Assembly (NCBI RefSeq): GCF_000588875.1
Contig: NZ_JEMV01000001.1
Span: 34,709 to 98,708, forward strand
Direction: 5' to 3'
Source: Sphingobium sp. Ant17
GTDB lineage: Bacteria; Pseudomonadota; Alphaproteobacteria; Sphingomonadales; Sphingomonadaceae
DNA length: 64,000 nt
Shown here: in pieces, positions 1 to 7,107 of the stretch
Position numbering within the stretch: position 1 is the first letter of the stretch
How the letters are laid out: the number at the start of each line of letters is the position of its first letter
Translations under genes and position numbers: made by a program
The notes under the pieces: model-generated
What the model saw: only the letters and a program-made list of their open reading frames with translations
Database searches by the model: none
Told to the model about the DNA's origin: nothing

Positions 1-12
1 CGATCCCGTCCA

Positions 13-774
13 TCAGCGCGGCGCCATGCGGATTGCGCCATCCAGCCGGATGACATCGCCATTCAGCATCGGATTGCGGATGATGGACTCCACCAATTGC
101 GCATATTCGGCGGGTTTACCCAGGCGACTGGGATGCGGCACCTGCGCGCCCAGCGCGTCCTGCACATGCTGCGGGAAGCCTTCGAGCATGGGCGTCAAGA
201 AAATACCCGGCGCGATCGTCATGACGCGGATCTTATGTTGCGCCAGGTCGCGCGCGATCGGCAAAGTCATGCCGACGACGCCGCCCTTCGACGCTGAATA
301 GGCCGCCTGCCCGATCTGCCCGTCATAGGCCGCGACCGAAGCGGTGTTGACGATGACGCCGCGCTCGCCGTCAATCTCCTCCGCCGCGGCCAGCCGCGCG
401 GAGAATTTGGAGATGACATTGAACGTGCCAATCAGGTTCACGGTCACGGTCTTGGCGAAGACATCGAGCGGATGCGGCGCATTTTCCTTGCCCACCGTCT
501 TGACCGCAGGCGCGATCCCCGCGCAATTGACCAGGATGCGCGCCACGCCATGCGCGGCTTCGGCCGTGTCCAGACCGGCCGCGACGCTGGCGTCATCAGC
601 GACATTCACCGAGACATAGACGCCGCCCAGTTCCGCCGCGACGGCCTTGCCCGCCTCCTCGTTGAGGTCAAAGATCGCGACCTTCGCGCCCTGCGCCGCC
701 AGCATCGTCGCGGTCGCCCGGCCCAAACCTGAAGCGCCACCCGTCACAATGGCCGATAAACCGTTGATATCCAT
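13..774 (-). CDS. SDR-family dehydrogenase, probable 3-hydroxyacyl-CoA dehydrogenase type II
   Basis: Short-chain dehydrogenase/reductase of about 253 residues, expected to oxidise a hydroxyacyl-CoA (or similar alcohol) with NAD in the cytoplasm. A Rossmann nucleotide site TGGASGLG lies at about residues 11-18, an NCAG segment at about 83, and the catalytic Ser-Tyr-Lys set is visible (Ser146, YSASK with Tyr159 and Lys163). The length fits the family. The ATG at 774 is preferred because an AGGGG sits 9 bases upstream; a TTG 9 bases further out abuts it. The gene lies 20 bases downstream of a thiolase on the same strand, so the pair could perform the last two steps of a beta-oxidation-like route. 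The sequence looks like the HSD17B10 group; the precise substrate is inferred only. Confidence 0.85.
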   Translation of the reverse strand: MDINGLSAIVTGGASGLGRATATMLAAQGAKVAIFDLNEEAGKAVAAELGGVYVSVNVADDASVAAGLDTAEAAHGVARILVNCAGIAPAVKTVGKENAPHPLDVFAKTVTVNLIGTFNVISKFSARLAAAEEIDGERGVIVNTASVAAYDGQIGQAAYSASKGGVVGMTLPIARDLAQHKIRVMTIAPGIFLTPMLEGFPQHVQDALGAQVPHPSRLGKPAEYAQLVESIIRNPMLNGDVIRLDGAIRMAPR

Positions 775-794
775 AACGTCCAACCCCTAAACTA

Positions 795-1979
795 TCAGAC
801 CAGCTCGACCGCCATCGCCGTCGCTTCGCCACCACCAATGCACAGGCTGGCCACGCCGCGCTTCAACCCGCGCGTTTCCAGCGCACCGATCAACGTCGCA
901 ACGATGCGCGCGCCCGATGCGCCGATCGGATGACCCAAAGCGGTAGCACCGCCATTGACGTTCAGCCTCTCCGCCGGAATACCCAATTCCTTCGCCGCAA
1001 TCATCGCGACCACGGCAAAGGCCTCATTCACCTCGAATAGATCGACATCGTCCACCGACCAGCCTGCCTTTTCCAGCAGCTTGCGGATCGCCGGAACCGG
1101 TGCCGTGGTGAATTTCGATGGCGCATGCGCGTGCCCGGCGGTCGCGACCACACGGGCGACGACCTTCAAACCCTGCTTGTCCGCGACGCTCTGGCGCGTC
1201 ATCACCAGGGCCGCAGCACCGTCGGAAATGGACGAGGCATTGGCCGCCGTAATCGTGCCATCCTTTACGAAGGCGGGCTTGAGGCCGGGGATCTTGTCCG
1301 GCCGTGCCTTGCCCGGCTGTTCGTCGGTATCGACGATCGTATCGCCACCCCGGCCCTTGACCGTCACCGGCGTAATTTCCCGCACGAAAGCGCCGCTGCC
1401 GATCGCGGCACTGGCGCGTTCAAGCGAGCGGATGGCATAATCATCCTGATCCTGCCGCGTGAACTGATAGTCGCGCACCGCTTCCTCGGCGAACACGCCC
1501 ATCGCCTTACCCGGCTCATAGGCATCTTCCAGCCCGTCCATCATCATCGTGTCGATGATCCGGTCATGGCCGATCCGCGCGCCGCCGCGATGCTTGGGCA
1601 AAGCATAGGGGGCATTGGTCATGCTCTCCATCCCGCCTGCGATCACGACATCGACCGCGCCAGAGCTAAGCGCTTCATGCGCCATGATAGCCGCCTGCAT
1701 CCCCGATCCGCACATTTTGTTGACGGTCGTGGCTTCGGTGTTGAGGCCAAGGCCTGCGCCCAATGCCACCTGCCGCGCCGGTGCCTGCCCCAGACCCGCT
1801 GGCAGGACGCAGCCCATATAGATGCGATCGACCGCATCGACCGAAACGCCTGCGCGCTCGACCGCCGCCCTCACCGCCGCAGCGCCCAACTCCGTGGCCT
1901 TGAGGCCCGACAAGGCACCCTGGAACCCGCCCATCGGTGTGCGGGCATAGCTGGCGATGACTACCGGATCGTCCTGCAT
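795..1979 (-). CDS. Acetyl-CoA acetyltransferase / 3-ketoacyl-CoA thiolase
   Basis: Thiolase of 394 residues that cleaves or condenses 3-ketoacyl-CoA and CoA. The acylated nucleophile is Cys90 in NKMCGSG. The NEAF segment, the NGGATALGHPIGASGARI block with the catalytic His, and the second Cys in the C-terminal CIGGGEATA (about residue 380) are all present, so the enzyme should be active. I chose the ATG at 1979 because AGAGGA lies 5-7 bases upstream; a longer form would start at a GTG at 1994 that overlaps the stop of the degraded acyl-CoA dehydrogenase fragment. With the downstream SDR gene it forms a likely two-gene acyl-CoA operon. Whether it is biosynthetic or degradative cannot be told from sequence; the neighbourhood suggests degradation. 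Confidence 0.92.
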   Translation of the reverse strand: MQDDPVVIASYARTPMGGFQGALSGLKATELGAAAVRAAVERAGVSVDAVDRIYMGCVLPAGLGQAPARQVALGAGLGLNTEATTVNKMCGSGMQAAIMAHEALSSGAVDVVIAGGMESMTNAPYALPKHRGGARIGHDRIIDTMMMDGLEDAYEPGKAMGVFAEEAVRDYQFTRQDQDDYAIRSLERASAAIGSGAFVREITPVTVKGRGGDTIVDTDEQPGKARPDKIPGLKPAFVKDGTITAANASSISDGAAALVMTRQSVADKQGLKVVARVVATAGHAHAPSKFTTAPVPAIRKLLEKAGWSVDDVDLFEVNEAFAVVAMIAAKELGIPAERLNVNGGATALGHPIGASGARIVATLIGALETRGLKRGVASLCIGGGEATAMAVELV

Positions 1980-1990
1980 ATCAATTCCTC

Positions 1991-2086
1991 TCACAGACTG
2001 CGCGCGATGACCAAGCGCTGGATGTCCGATGTGCCCTCATAAATCTGGCACACACGCACATCGCGATAAAATTTTGACGACGCCAT
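1991..2086 (-). pseudogene. C-terminal remnant of an acyl-CoA dehydrogenase
   Basis: Reading the minus strand gives a 31-codon frame from an ATG at 2086 to a TGA at 1991. Its product contains [20 protein letters not shown], the conserved C-terminal signature of acyl-CoA dehydrogenases. Nothing upstream continues that frame as a dehydrogenase; a short GSYG-like trace in another frame precedes it. The fragment lies directly in front of the thiolase gene and its stop codon overlaps the thiolase's alternative GTG. I read it as the 3' end of a deleted acyl-CoA dehydrogenase gene that once headed this operon. It probably now serves only as leader sequence. Confidence 0.7.
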
Positions 2087-2131
2087 AACTGCCCAGCGTC
2101 AGGCCAAAGTAAAACCCATTCGTCTTTTATC

Positions 2132-2143
2132 TACTCACGGGTA
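2132..2143. promoter_or_regulatory. Possible TetR operator (weak)
   Basis: An imperfect inverted repeat, TACTCACGGGTA, lies in the divergent region between the thiolase operon and the TetR gene. Only the outer TAC/GTA arms and one inner base pair match. Position is the main argument. Confidence 0.25.
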
Positions 2144-2195
2144 TATTGATTATCAGCGGGTTTCTTGTCAAGAGTGGAGCGGTAAGGAGAAGAAC

Positions 2196-2825
2196 TTGCC
2201 CCTGCCCAATACTGCCCCCTCCCCCTTCCGATCGCGCGAGGAGCGCGAGCGTGACCGTGAGGAAAAGCGCGAAGCCGTGCTGCGCGCGGCGGTGCGGATG
2301 TTCAACGCGCGCGGCTTCCACGCGACCTCGCTCGATGATGTCGCCGCGAGCCTGGGGATCAGCAAGCCGACCATCTACCATTATCTGGGCAATAAGGAGC
2401 AGGTGCTGATCGAATGCGTGACGCGCGGGCTGGAATTGCTCAGCGCCGCTGCCGATGCGGCCCGCGCGCAACCAGGCGATGGTCTTGCCCGACTGCGCAG
2501 CGTTCTGCGCAGCTATGCGCTGGTGATGATGGACGATTTCGGTCGCTGCGTAGTCCGCACCGGCGATGAATTTCTCTCGTCCGAAGGGGCCGCCCTGTTC
2601 CGCGCGCGCAAACGCGCGATCGACCTGTCGATCCGGGCGCTGATTGAGGACGGGATCGCAGACGGCTCGATCGCGCCGGTCGATGTGCGGATGACGGCCT
2701 TTACGCTGGCGGGCGCGCTTAACTGGCCGGGCCGCTGGCATGATCCGGACGGGCCATTGTCCCCCAGCGAGATCGCGGATTCGATGGTCGATATTTTGAT
2801 CGGCGGCCTCGCCCCGCGTCCCTGA
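2196..2825 (+). CDS. TetR/AcrR-family transcriptional regulator
   Basis: Regulator of 209 residues with a TetR N-terminal helix-turn-helix at about residues 25-75 (TSLDDVAASLGISKPTIYHY then LGNKEQVL) and an alpha-helical ligand domain behind it. It starts with TTG: AAGGAG lies 6 bases upstream of the TTG at 2196 and no in-frame ATG fits as well. The N-terminus is unusually charged (a run of alternating Arg and Glu before the helix-turn-helix). It is transcribed divergently from the thiolase/SDR operon and is probably its acyl-CoA-responsive repressor; that assignment is by context. Its stop codon directly abuts that of the convergent LysR gene. Confidence 0.88.
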   Translation: MPLPNTAPSPFRSREERERDREEKREAVLRAAVRMFNARGFHATSLDDVAASLGISKPTIYHYLGNKEQVLIECVTRGLELLSAAADAARAQPGDGLARLRSVLRSYALVMMDDFGRCVVRTGDEFLSSEGAALFRARKRAIDLSIRALIEDGIADGSIAPVDVRMTAFTLAGALNWPGRWHDPDGPLSPSEIADSMVDILIGGLAPRP

Positions 2826-3704
2826 TCAACCTGTCAATATGGTGCGCGCCGCAGCCACTATCGGCGGAGGGGACGCGGCCAGCGCCTCGGACGTCGTCGC
2901 ATAGAGCAGCCCGATGGTGCGCGTCTGGTCGAACCCCGCCAGCCGGGGCCGGGCGACGTCGGGCGCGGCATAGCTGGTCGGCATCAACGTGATCCCCACC
3001 CCCGCCGCCACCATCTGCATCACCCGTTCGTCATTGACCGACCGATAGGCGAAATGCGGCCGCACGCCGCGTTCGGTAAAGAAGCGGCTGGTGTCGGACA
3101 GAACCTCGCAATGCCGCCGCACGATCATCACATCCTCGTTCAGCGTTTCCGCCGCGACCGATGCCTGCCCGGCGGCGGGATGATCCAGCGGCACGGCCAG
3201 CGCATAGCCCTCCTCGTGCAACGGCTCTTCCAGAAACCGGTCGCTGCCCCGCCCGACCAGAGTCAAAGCGCAGTCGATCCGACCCCGCGAAACATGGCCG
3301 AGCAATTCCCGCTCGGTCCCTTCCACCAGTTCCAGCCGCGCGTCGGGGTCGATGCCGCGCGCCGCCCGCGTGATCGCCGCTATGGTCGCGCCGGGCAGGC
3401 TGCGGATCACGCCCATGCGCGTCAGCGGCCCCTGCGCTGCGCCCGCCAACACCTGCTGCGCCAGGTTGAACTCGCCCTCGATCCGCCGCGCATGGGCCAA
3501 CAGCCGCGATCCCGCCTGCGTCAGTTCCACTCTATGCCCAGACCGCAGGAACAAGGCCCCGCCCAGCGCCCGCTCCAGCTTGGCGATCCCGACCGACAGC
3601 GTCGGCTGCGCCACATTGCAATGCCCCGCCGCGCGCGAAAAATTGCCATGGTCGACCACGGCCAGAAAATAGCGGAGCTGATAGCGTTCAATCATAGACA
3701 CCAT
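2826..3704 (-). CDS. LysR-family regulator, probable regulator of the liu genes
   Basis: LysR-type regulator of about 292 residues. The N-terminal winged helix-turn-helix is clear (FSRAAGHCNVAQPTLSVGIA followed by KLERALG at about residues 22-48), followed by a periplasmic-binding-like effector domain. ATG 3704 is favoured by an AGGGTG 7 bases upstream; an ATG at 3695 is the alternative. It is divergent from isovaleryl-CoA dehydrogenase across 77 bases that contain a perfect 8-bp inverted repeat. LysR regulators usually control the divergent operon, so the liu genes are its expected target. MerR-type LiuR is the better-known regulator of this pathway elsewhere, so a LysR here is a lineage-specific variation. 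Confidence 0.88.
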   Translation of the reverse strand: MVSMIERYQLRYFLAVVDHGNFSRAAGHCNVAQPTLSVGIAKLERALGGALFLRSGHRVELTQAGSRLLAHARRIEGEFNLAQQVLAGAAQGPLTRMGVIRSLPGATIAAITRAARGIDPDARLELVEGTERELLGHVSRGRIDCALTLVGRGSDRFLEEPLHEEGYALAVPLDHPAAGQASVAAETLNEDVMIVRRHCEVLSDTSRFFTERGVRPHFAYRSVNDERVMQMVAAGVGITLMPTSYAAPDVARPRLAGFDQTRTIGLLYATTSEALAASPPPIVAAARTILTG

Positions 3705-3716
3705 CTATAACACCCT

Positions 3717-3742
3717 GCCAATTCTTTCAATTTTGAATTGGC
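3717..3742. promoter_or_regulatory. Inverted repeat, candidate LysR operator
   Basis: GCCAATTC (3717-3724), a 10-base spacer and GAATTGGC (3735-3742) form a perfect 26-bp palindrome between the divergent LysR gene and isovaleryl-CoA dehydrogenase. The spacer also holds TTCAA/TTGAA half-sites. The position fits a LysR recognition site controlling both promoters. Confidence 0.55.
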
Positions 3743-3781
3743 GGCTGGCTGCGTTAGTCTTGGTGCAAATAGGAGAGGCCA

Positions 3782-4927
3782 ATGAGCAATTTCGATTTCG
3801 CCCTGGGCGAAACCGCCGACATGATCCGCAAAAGCACAGCGCGCTTCGCCGCTGACAAGATCGCGCCGTTGGCAGCCGAAATCGACGCGAAGGACTGGTT
3901 CCCGCGCGACCTGTGGCCGCAAATGGGCGCGCTTGGCCTCCACGGCATCACGGTCGAGGAAGAATGGGGCGGCCTTGGCCTCGGCTATCTCGACCATGTC
4001 GTCGCGCAAGAGGAAGTCGCCCGCGCCTCCGCGTCGATCGGCTTGTCCTATGGCGCCCACTCCAACCTTTGCGTCAACCAGATCCGCCGCTGGGGGAGCG
4101 ACGCGCAAAAGGCGAAATATCTCCCCAAGCTCATCTCCGGCGAGCATGTCGGCAGCCTCGCCATGTCGGAAGCGGGCGCCGGGTCGGACGTCGTGTCGAT
4201 GACGCTGAAAGCCGAAAAGCGCGGCGACCGCTATGTCCTCAACGGCACCAAATATTGGATCACCAACGCCCCCTATGCCGACACGCTGGTCGTGTACGCC
4301 CGCACCGGCGAGGGCAGCAAAGGCCTCACCACCTTCCTCATCGAAAAGGGGATGAAGGGCTTTTCCATCGGCCAGAAAATCGACAAGATGGGCATGCGCG
4401 GCAGCCCGACCGCCGAACTGATCTTCGACGATTGCGAAGTGCCGGAAGAGAATATCATGGGCGCTCTCAATGGCGGGGTGAGCATATTGATGTCCGGCCT
4501 CGACTATGAACGCACCGTGCTGGCGGGTATCCAGCTGGGTATCATGCAGGCCTGCCTCGACACCGTCATCCCCTATGTCCGCGACCGCAAGCAATTCGGC
4601 AAAGCCATCGGCACGTTCCAGCTGATGCAGGCGAAGATCGCCGACATGTATGTCGCGCTCAACAGCGCGCGCGCCTATGTCTATGCGGTCGCCAAGGCCT
4701 GTGACGCCGGGCGCACCACGCGCTTCGACGCGGCGGGCGCAATCCTGCTGGCGTCCGAAAATGCGGTGAAGGTCGCGCTGGAAGCCGTGCAGGCCTTGGG
4801 TGGCGCGGGCTATACCAAGGATTGGCCGGTCGAACGCTATCTGCGCGACGCCAAGCTGCTCGACATTGGTGCTGGCACCAACGAGATCCGCCGTATGCTC
4901 ATCGGCCGCGAGGTGATCGGCGCTTAA
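3782..4927 (+). CDS. liuA: Isovaleryl-CoA dehydrogenase
   Basis: FAD-dependent acyl-CoA dehydrogenase of 381 residues that converts isovaleryl-CoA to 3-methylcrotonyl-CoA in leucine breakdown. The catalytic base of isovaleryl-CoA dehydrogenases sits in a GLDYER motif rather than near the C-terminus, and that motif is present (Glu243). The flavin segment [19 protein letters not shown] and the C-terminal [15 protein letters not shown] block are intact. AGGAGAGG ends about 3 bases before the start. The next enzyme of the pathway, methylcrotonyl-CoA carboxylase, is encoded downstream by two genes, which makes the assignment secure. A REP-like palindrome occupies most of the 85 bases before the carboxylase beta gene. 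Confidence 0.93.
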   Translation: MSNFDFALGETADMIRKSTARFAADKIAPLAAEIDAKDWFPRDLWPQMGALGLHGITVEEEWGGLGLGYLDHVVAQEEVARASASIGLSYGAHSNLCVNQIRRWGSDAQKAKYLPKLISGEHVGSLAMSEAGAGSDVVSMTLKAEKRGDRYVLNGTKYWITNAPYADTLVVYARTGEGSKGLTTFLIEKGMKGFSIGQKIDKMGMRGSPTAELIFDDCEVPEENIMGALNGGVSILMSGLDYERTVLAGIQLGIMQACLDTVIPYVRDRKQFGKAIGTFQLMQAKIADMYVALNSARAYVYAVAKACDAGRTTRFDAAGAILLASENAVKVALEAVQALGGAGYTKDWPVERYLRDAKLLDIGAGTNEIRRMLIGREVIGA

Positions 4928-4931
4928 TAAT

Positions 4932-4982
4932 CCTCCCCCAGCTTGCTGGGGGAGGGGGACCGCCCAAAGGGCGGTGGAGGGG
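4932..4982 (+). repeat. REP-like double-hairpin repeat, copy A
   Basis: Two hairpins in tandem. The first is CCTCCCCCAGC/GCTGGGGGAGG (4932-4942 with 4945-4955, 11 perfect pairs, 2-base loop). The second is ACCGCCC/GGGCGGT (4959-4965 with 4969-4975, AAA loop). A GGAGGGG tail follows. The same design recurs at 6642 (direct) and 7041 (inverted). It has no T-run, so it is not a standard intrinsic terminator. It lies between two liu genes that should be co-transcribed. Confidence 0.85.
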
Positions 4983-5012
4983 CGCAGGCCCGCAATACAG
5001 GGTAAGAACAAT

Positions 5013-6614
5013 ATGACCGCACCCATCCTCGACACCAAAATCCTGCGCGATAGCGAAGCCTTCAGCGCCAATGTCGCGCACAACCGTGCCCTGGCCGAGG
5101 AACTGCGCGCCAAAGTCGCGGCAGCCGCACAGGGCGGCTCCGCCAGTGCGCGCGACAAACATACCGCGCGCGGCAAACTCCTGCCACGCGACCGCGTCGA
5201 GCGCTTGCTCGACCCCGGCTCGCCCTTCCTGGAAATCGGCCAGCTTGCCGCCAATGGCCTTTATGGCGACGAAGTCCCCGGCGCTGGCCTGATCGCCGGG
5301 ATCGGCCGCGTGTCGGGCCGTCAGGTCATGATCGGCTGCAACGACGCCACGGTGAAGGGCGGCACCTATTATCCCCTGACCGTCAAAAAGCATCTGCGCG
5401 CGCAGGAAATCGCGCTCGAAAACCGCCTGCCCTGCATCTATCTGGTCGATAGCGGCGGCGCGAACCTGCCCAATCAGGCGGAGGTGTTCCCCGACCGCGA
5501 CCATTTCGGTCGCATCTTCTACAATCAGGCGAACTTGTCGGCGCAGGGCATTCCCCAGATCGCCTGCGTCATGGGTAGCTGCACGGCGGGCGGTGCTTAT
5601 GTCCCCGCCATGTCCGACGAAACCGTCATCGTCCGCAACCAGGGCACGATCTTCCTCGCCGGCCCGCCGCTGGTGCAGGCCGCGACCGGCGAAGTCATTA
5701 CCGCCGAGGATCTGGGCGGCGGCGACCTACATGGGCGCAAGTCGGGCGTGGTCGATCATGTCGCCGACAGCGACGATCATGCGCTGACCATCGTCCGCGA
5801 CATCGTCTCGACCCTGCAACCCGACCGCCAGCCCGACCTAAACCTGCGCGAACCCCGCCCGCCCAAATATGATGCGAGCGACCTCTACGGGATCATCCCC
5901 GACGATGTCCGCGCGCCCTATGATGTCCGCGAAATCATCGCGCGGATCGTGGACGGCAGCGAGTTTCACGAGTTCAAGGCGCTCTACGGCGCCACGCTCG
6001 TCTGCGGCTTCGCCCATATCTGGGGAATGCCCGTCGCGATCCTCGCCAATAATGGCGTCTTGTTCAGCGAAAGCGCGCAAAAGGGCGCACATTTCATCGA
6101 ACTGGCGTGCCAGCGCCGTATCCCCTTGCTGTTCCTCCAGAATATCTCCGGCTTCATGGTCGGCGGCAAATATGAAGCGGAAGGGATCGCCAAGCACGGT
6201 GCCAAACTCGTCACCGCCGTCGCCACCGCGCAAGTGCCCAAGATCACCGTCCTGATCGGCGGCAGTTTCGGCGCTGGCAATTACGGCATGTGCGGCCGCG
6301 CCTACCAGCCCCGCTTCCTCTTCACCTGGCCCAACGCCCGCATCAGCGTGATGGGCGGCGAACAGGCCGCTTCCGTGTTGGCCACCGTCCACCGCGACGC
6401 CGCGAAATGGACGCCGGAGGAAGCCGAAGCCTTCAAGGCCCCCGTCCGCCAGAAATATGAGGCAGAAGGCAACCCCTATTACGCCACCGCGCGCCTGTGG
6501 GACGATGGCGTCATCGACCCGGCGCAAACCCGCGATGTGCTGGGATTGGCCTTCGCTGCAGCGCTGAATGCGCCAGTGCCGGACAAGGCGCAATTCGGCC
6601 TGTTTCGGATGTGA
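5013..6614 (+). CDS. liuB: Methylcrotonyl-CoA carboxylase, beta (carboxyltransferase) subunit
   Basis: Carboxyltransferase of 533 residues that moves carboxyl from biotin onto 3-methylcrotonyl-CoA, giving 3-methylglutaconyl-CoA. Both crotonase-like halves of the acyl-CoA carboxylase beta fold are visible: an N-terminal half with [13 protein letters not shown] and [16 protein letters not shown] (about residues 140-200), and a C-terminal half with QNISGFMVG and [16 protein letters not shown] (about 375-430). These two glycine-rich motifs form the acyl-CoA and biotin pockets. ATG 5013 is chosen because an upstream in-frame ATG at 4974 would start inside the repeat; the ribosome site is weak. It works with the biotinylated alpha subunit encoded at 7104, but the DUF559 cassette separates the two subunit genes. 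Confidence 0.93.
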   Translation: MTAPILDTKILRDSEAFSANVAHNRALAEELRAKVAAAAQGGSASARDKHTARGKLLPRDRVERLLDPGSPFLEIGQLAANGLYGDEVPGAGLIAGIGRVSGRQVMIGCNDATVKGGTYYPLTVKKHLRAQEIALENRLPCIYLVDSGGANLPNQAEVFPDRDHFGRIFYNQANLSAQGIPQIACVMGSCTAGGAYVPAMSDETVIVRNQGTIFLAGPPLVQAATGEVITAEDLGGGDLHGRKSGVVDHVADSDDHALTIVRDIVSTLQPDRQPDLNLREPRPPKYDASDLYGIIPDDVRAPYDVREIIARIVDGSEFHEFKALYGATLVCGFAHIWGMPVAILANNGVLFSESAQKGAHFIELACQRRIPLLFLQNISGFMVGGKYEAEGIAKHGAKLVTAVATAQVPKITVLIGGSFGAGNYGMCGRAYQPRFLFTWPNARISVMGGEQAASVLATVHRDAAKWTPEEAEAFKAPVRQKYEAEGNPYYATARLWDDGVIDPAQTRDVLGLAFAAALNAPVPDKAQFGLFRM

Positions 6615-6641
6615 TCGGGGTGGGCTTAGAGGACAACGCCA

Positions 6642-6689
6642 TACCTCCCGGAACGGGGAGGGGGACCGCCCGAAGGGTGGTGGAGGGGT
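6642..6689 (+). repeat. REP-like double-hairpin repeat, copy B (left end of the DUF559 cassette)
   Basis: Same architecture as copy A. The first stem is CCTCCC/GGGAGG with a GGAACG loop; the second is ACCGCCC/GGGTGGT around a GAA loop (6665-6671 with 6675-6681), then GGAGGGG. Compared with copy C, one C appears missing in the first stem. It lies just downstream of liuB and is the inverted partner of the copy at 7041-7089. Confidence 0.85.
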
Positions 6690-6717
6690 ATTCAACACCA
6701 ACGCCGCGACGATCAGG

Positions 6718-7107
6718 ATGGCCAGACGCGAACGCCGCTCCGGCAACCTTCCTGAAGTGATCCTTTGGCGAGCATTGCGCCAGCGCCCGGGCGGCTTCAA
6801 ATTCCGCCGCCAACATCCGATCGGCCCCTACAGCCTTGATTTCGCTTGCCTGTCCGCACGACTCGCTATCGAAATCGATGGCGAAGTTCATAATCGCGGG
6901 GATCAACCGACGAGTGACGCCGTCCGCGATGCTCACATGGGCCAACGCGGGTTCGACACCCTTCGCATTCCCGCCAGAGACGTCCTGCACTCTGTTGATA
7001 GTGTCGTCATCGCGATCGTCGCCGCGTGCCGTGCGCGCCAACCCCTCCACCAGCCTTCGGCTGGTCCCCCTCCCCGTTCCGGAGAGGTAGAAGGACGCTT
7101 GCCATGA
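6718..7107 (+). CDS. DUF559 domain protein (Vsr-like PD-(D/E)XK endonuclease fold)
   Basis: Small protein of 129 residues. The DUF559 core runs from about residue 10 to 105: an N-terminal VILWRALRQRPGGFKFRRQH segment, then the nuclease signature IGPYSLDFAC followed by LAIEIDGEVHN, in which the Asp of LDF and the Glu-Ile-Asp of EIDG match the metal-binding positions of Vsr-like nucleases, and a C-terminal RVLRIPA-like strand (here TLRIPARDV). The start is tentative: ATG 6718 begins just before the conserved domain, but the frame is open from 6568. The last 20 codons are encoded by the inverted repeat copy C, and the stop overlaps the liuD start as ATGA. It has no known role in leucine catabolism. 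A part in mobilising or repairing the flanking palindromes is my inference. Confidence 0.8.
   Translation: MARRERRSGNLPEVILWRALRQRPGGFKFRRQHPIGPYSLDFACLSARLAIEIDGEVHNRGDQPTSDAVRDAHMGQRGFDTLRIPARDVLHSVDSVVIAIVAACRARQPLHQPSAGPPPRSGEVEGRLP
7041..7089 (-). repeat. REP-like double-hairpin repeat, copy C (right, inverted)
   Basis: Read on the minus strand it repeats copy B: a CCTCTCCG/CGGGGAGG stem with a GAA loop, a second stem ACCAGCC/GGCTGGT (7049-7055 with 7059-7065 on the plus strand), and GGAGGGG. The second stem differs from copies A and B by paired substitutions that keep it complementary. It also encodes the C-terminal tail of the DUF559 protein and ends 14 bases before liuD. Confidence 0.85.

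Larger units (their letters stand above)
6642..7089 (+). mobile_element. Candidate palindrome-flanked DUF559 nuclease cassette
   Basis: A 448-bp unit bounded by two nearly identical REP-like double hairpins in inverted orientation (6642-6689 and 7041-7089). They enclose one small gene for a DUF559 endonuclease-fold protein. It interrupts an operon whose flanking genes encode the two subunits of one enzyme, so insertion is the simplest history. No target-site duplication is evident. Shared terminal bases TACCTC begin both ends when the right copy is read in reverse. The layout resembles REP/RAYT systems, but the nuclease family is different. Mobility is inferred, not shown. Confidence 0.5.

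Noticed and set aside
4932..4982. Copy A palindrome as an intrinsic terminator of liuA
   Set aside because: Stems are strong but no T-run follows, and the same element occurs twice more around the DUF559 gene, so it is a dispersed repeat rather than a dedicated terminator.
3692..5254. Long open frame on the minus strand (520 codons)
   Set aside because: It is antisense to liuA and the start of liuB, whose products have clear family motifs. The antisense translation has none, as is usual for shadow frames in GC-rich DNA.
4932..7089. CRISPR array
   Set aside because: Only three copies, in mixed orientation, separated by genes and without regular spacers.
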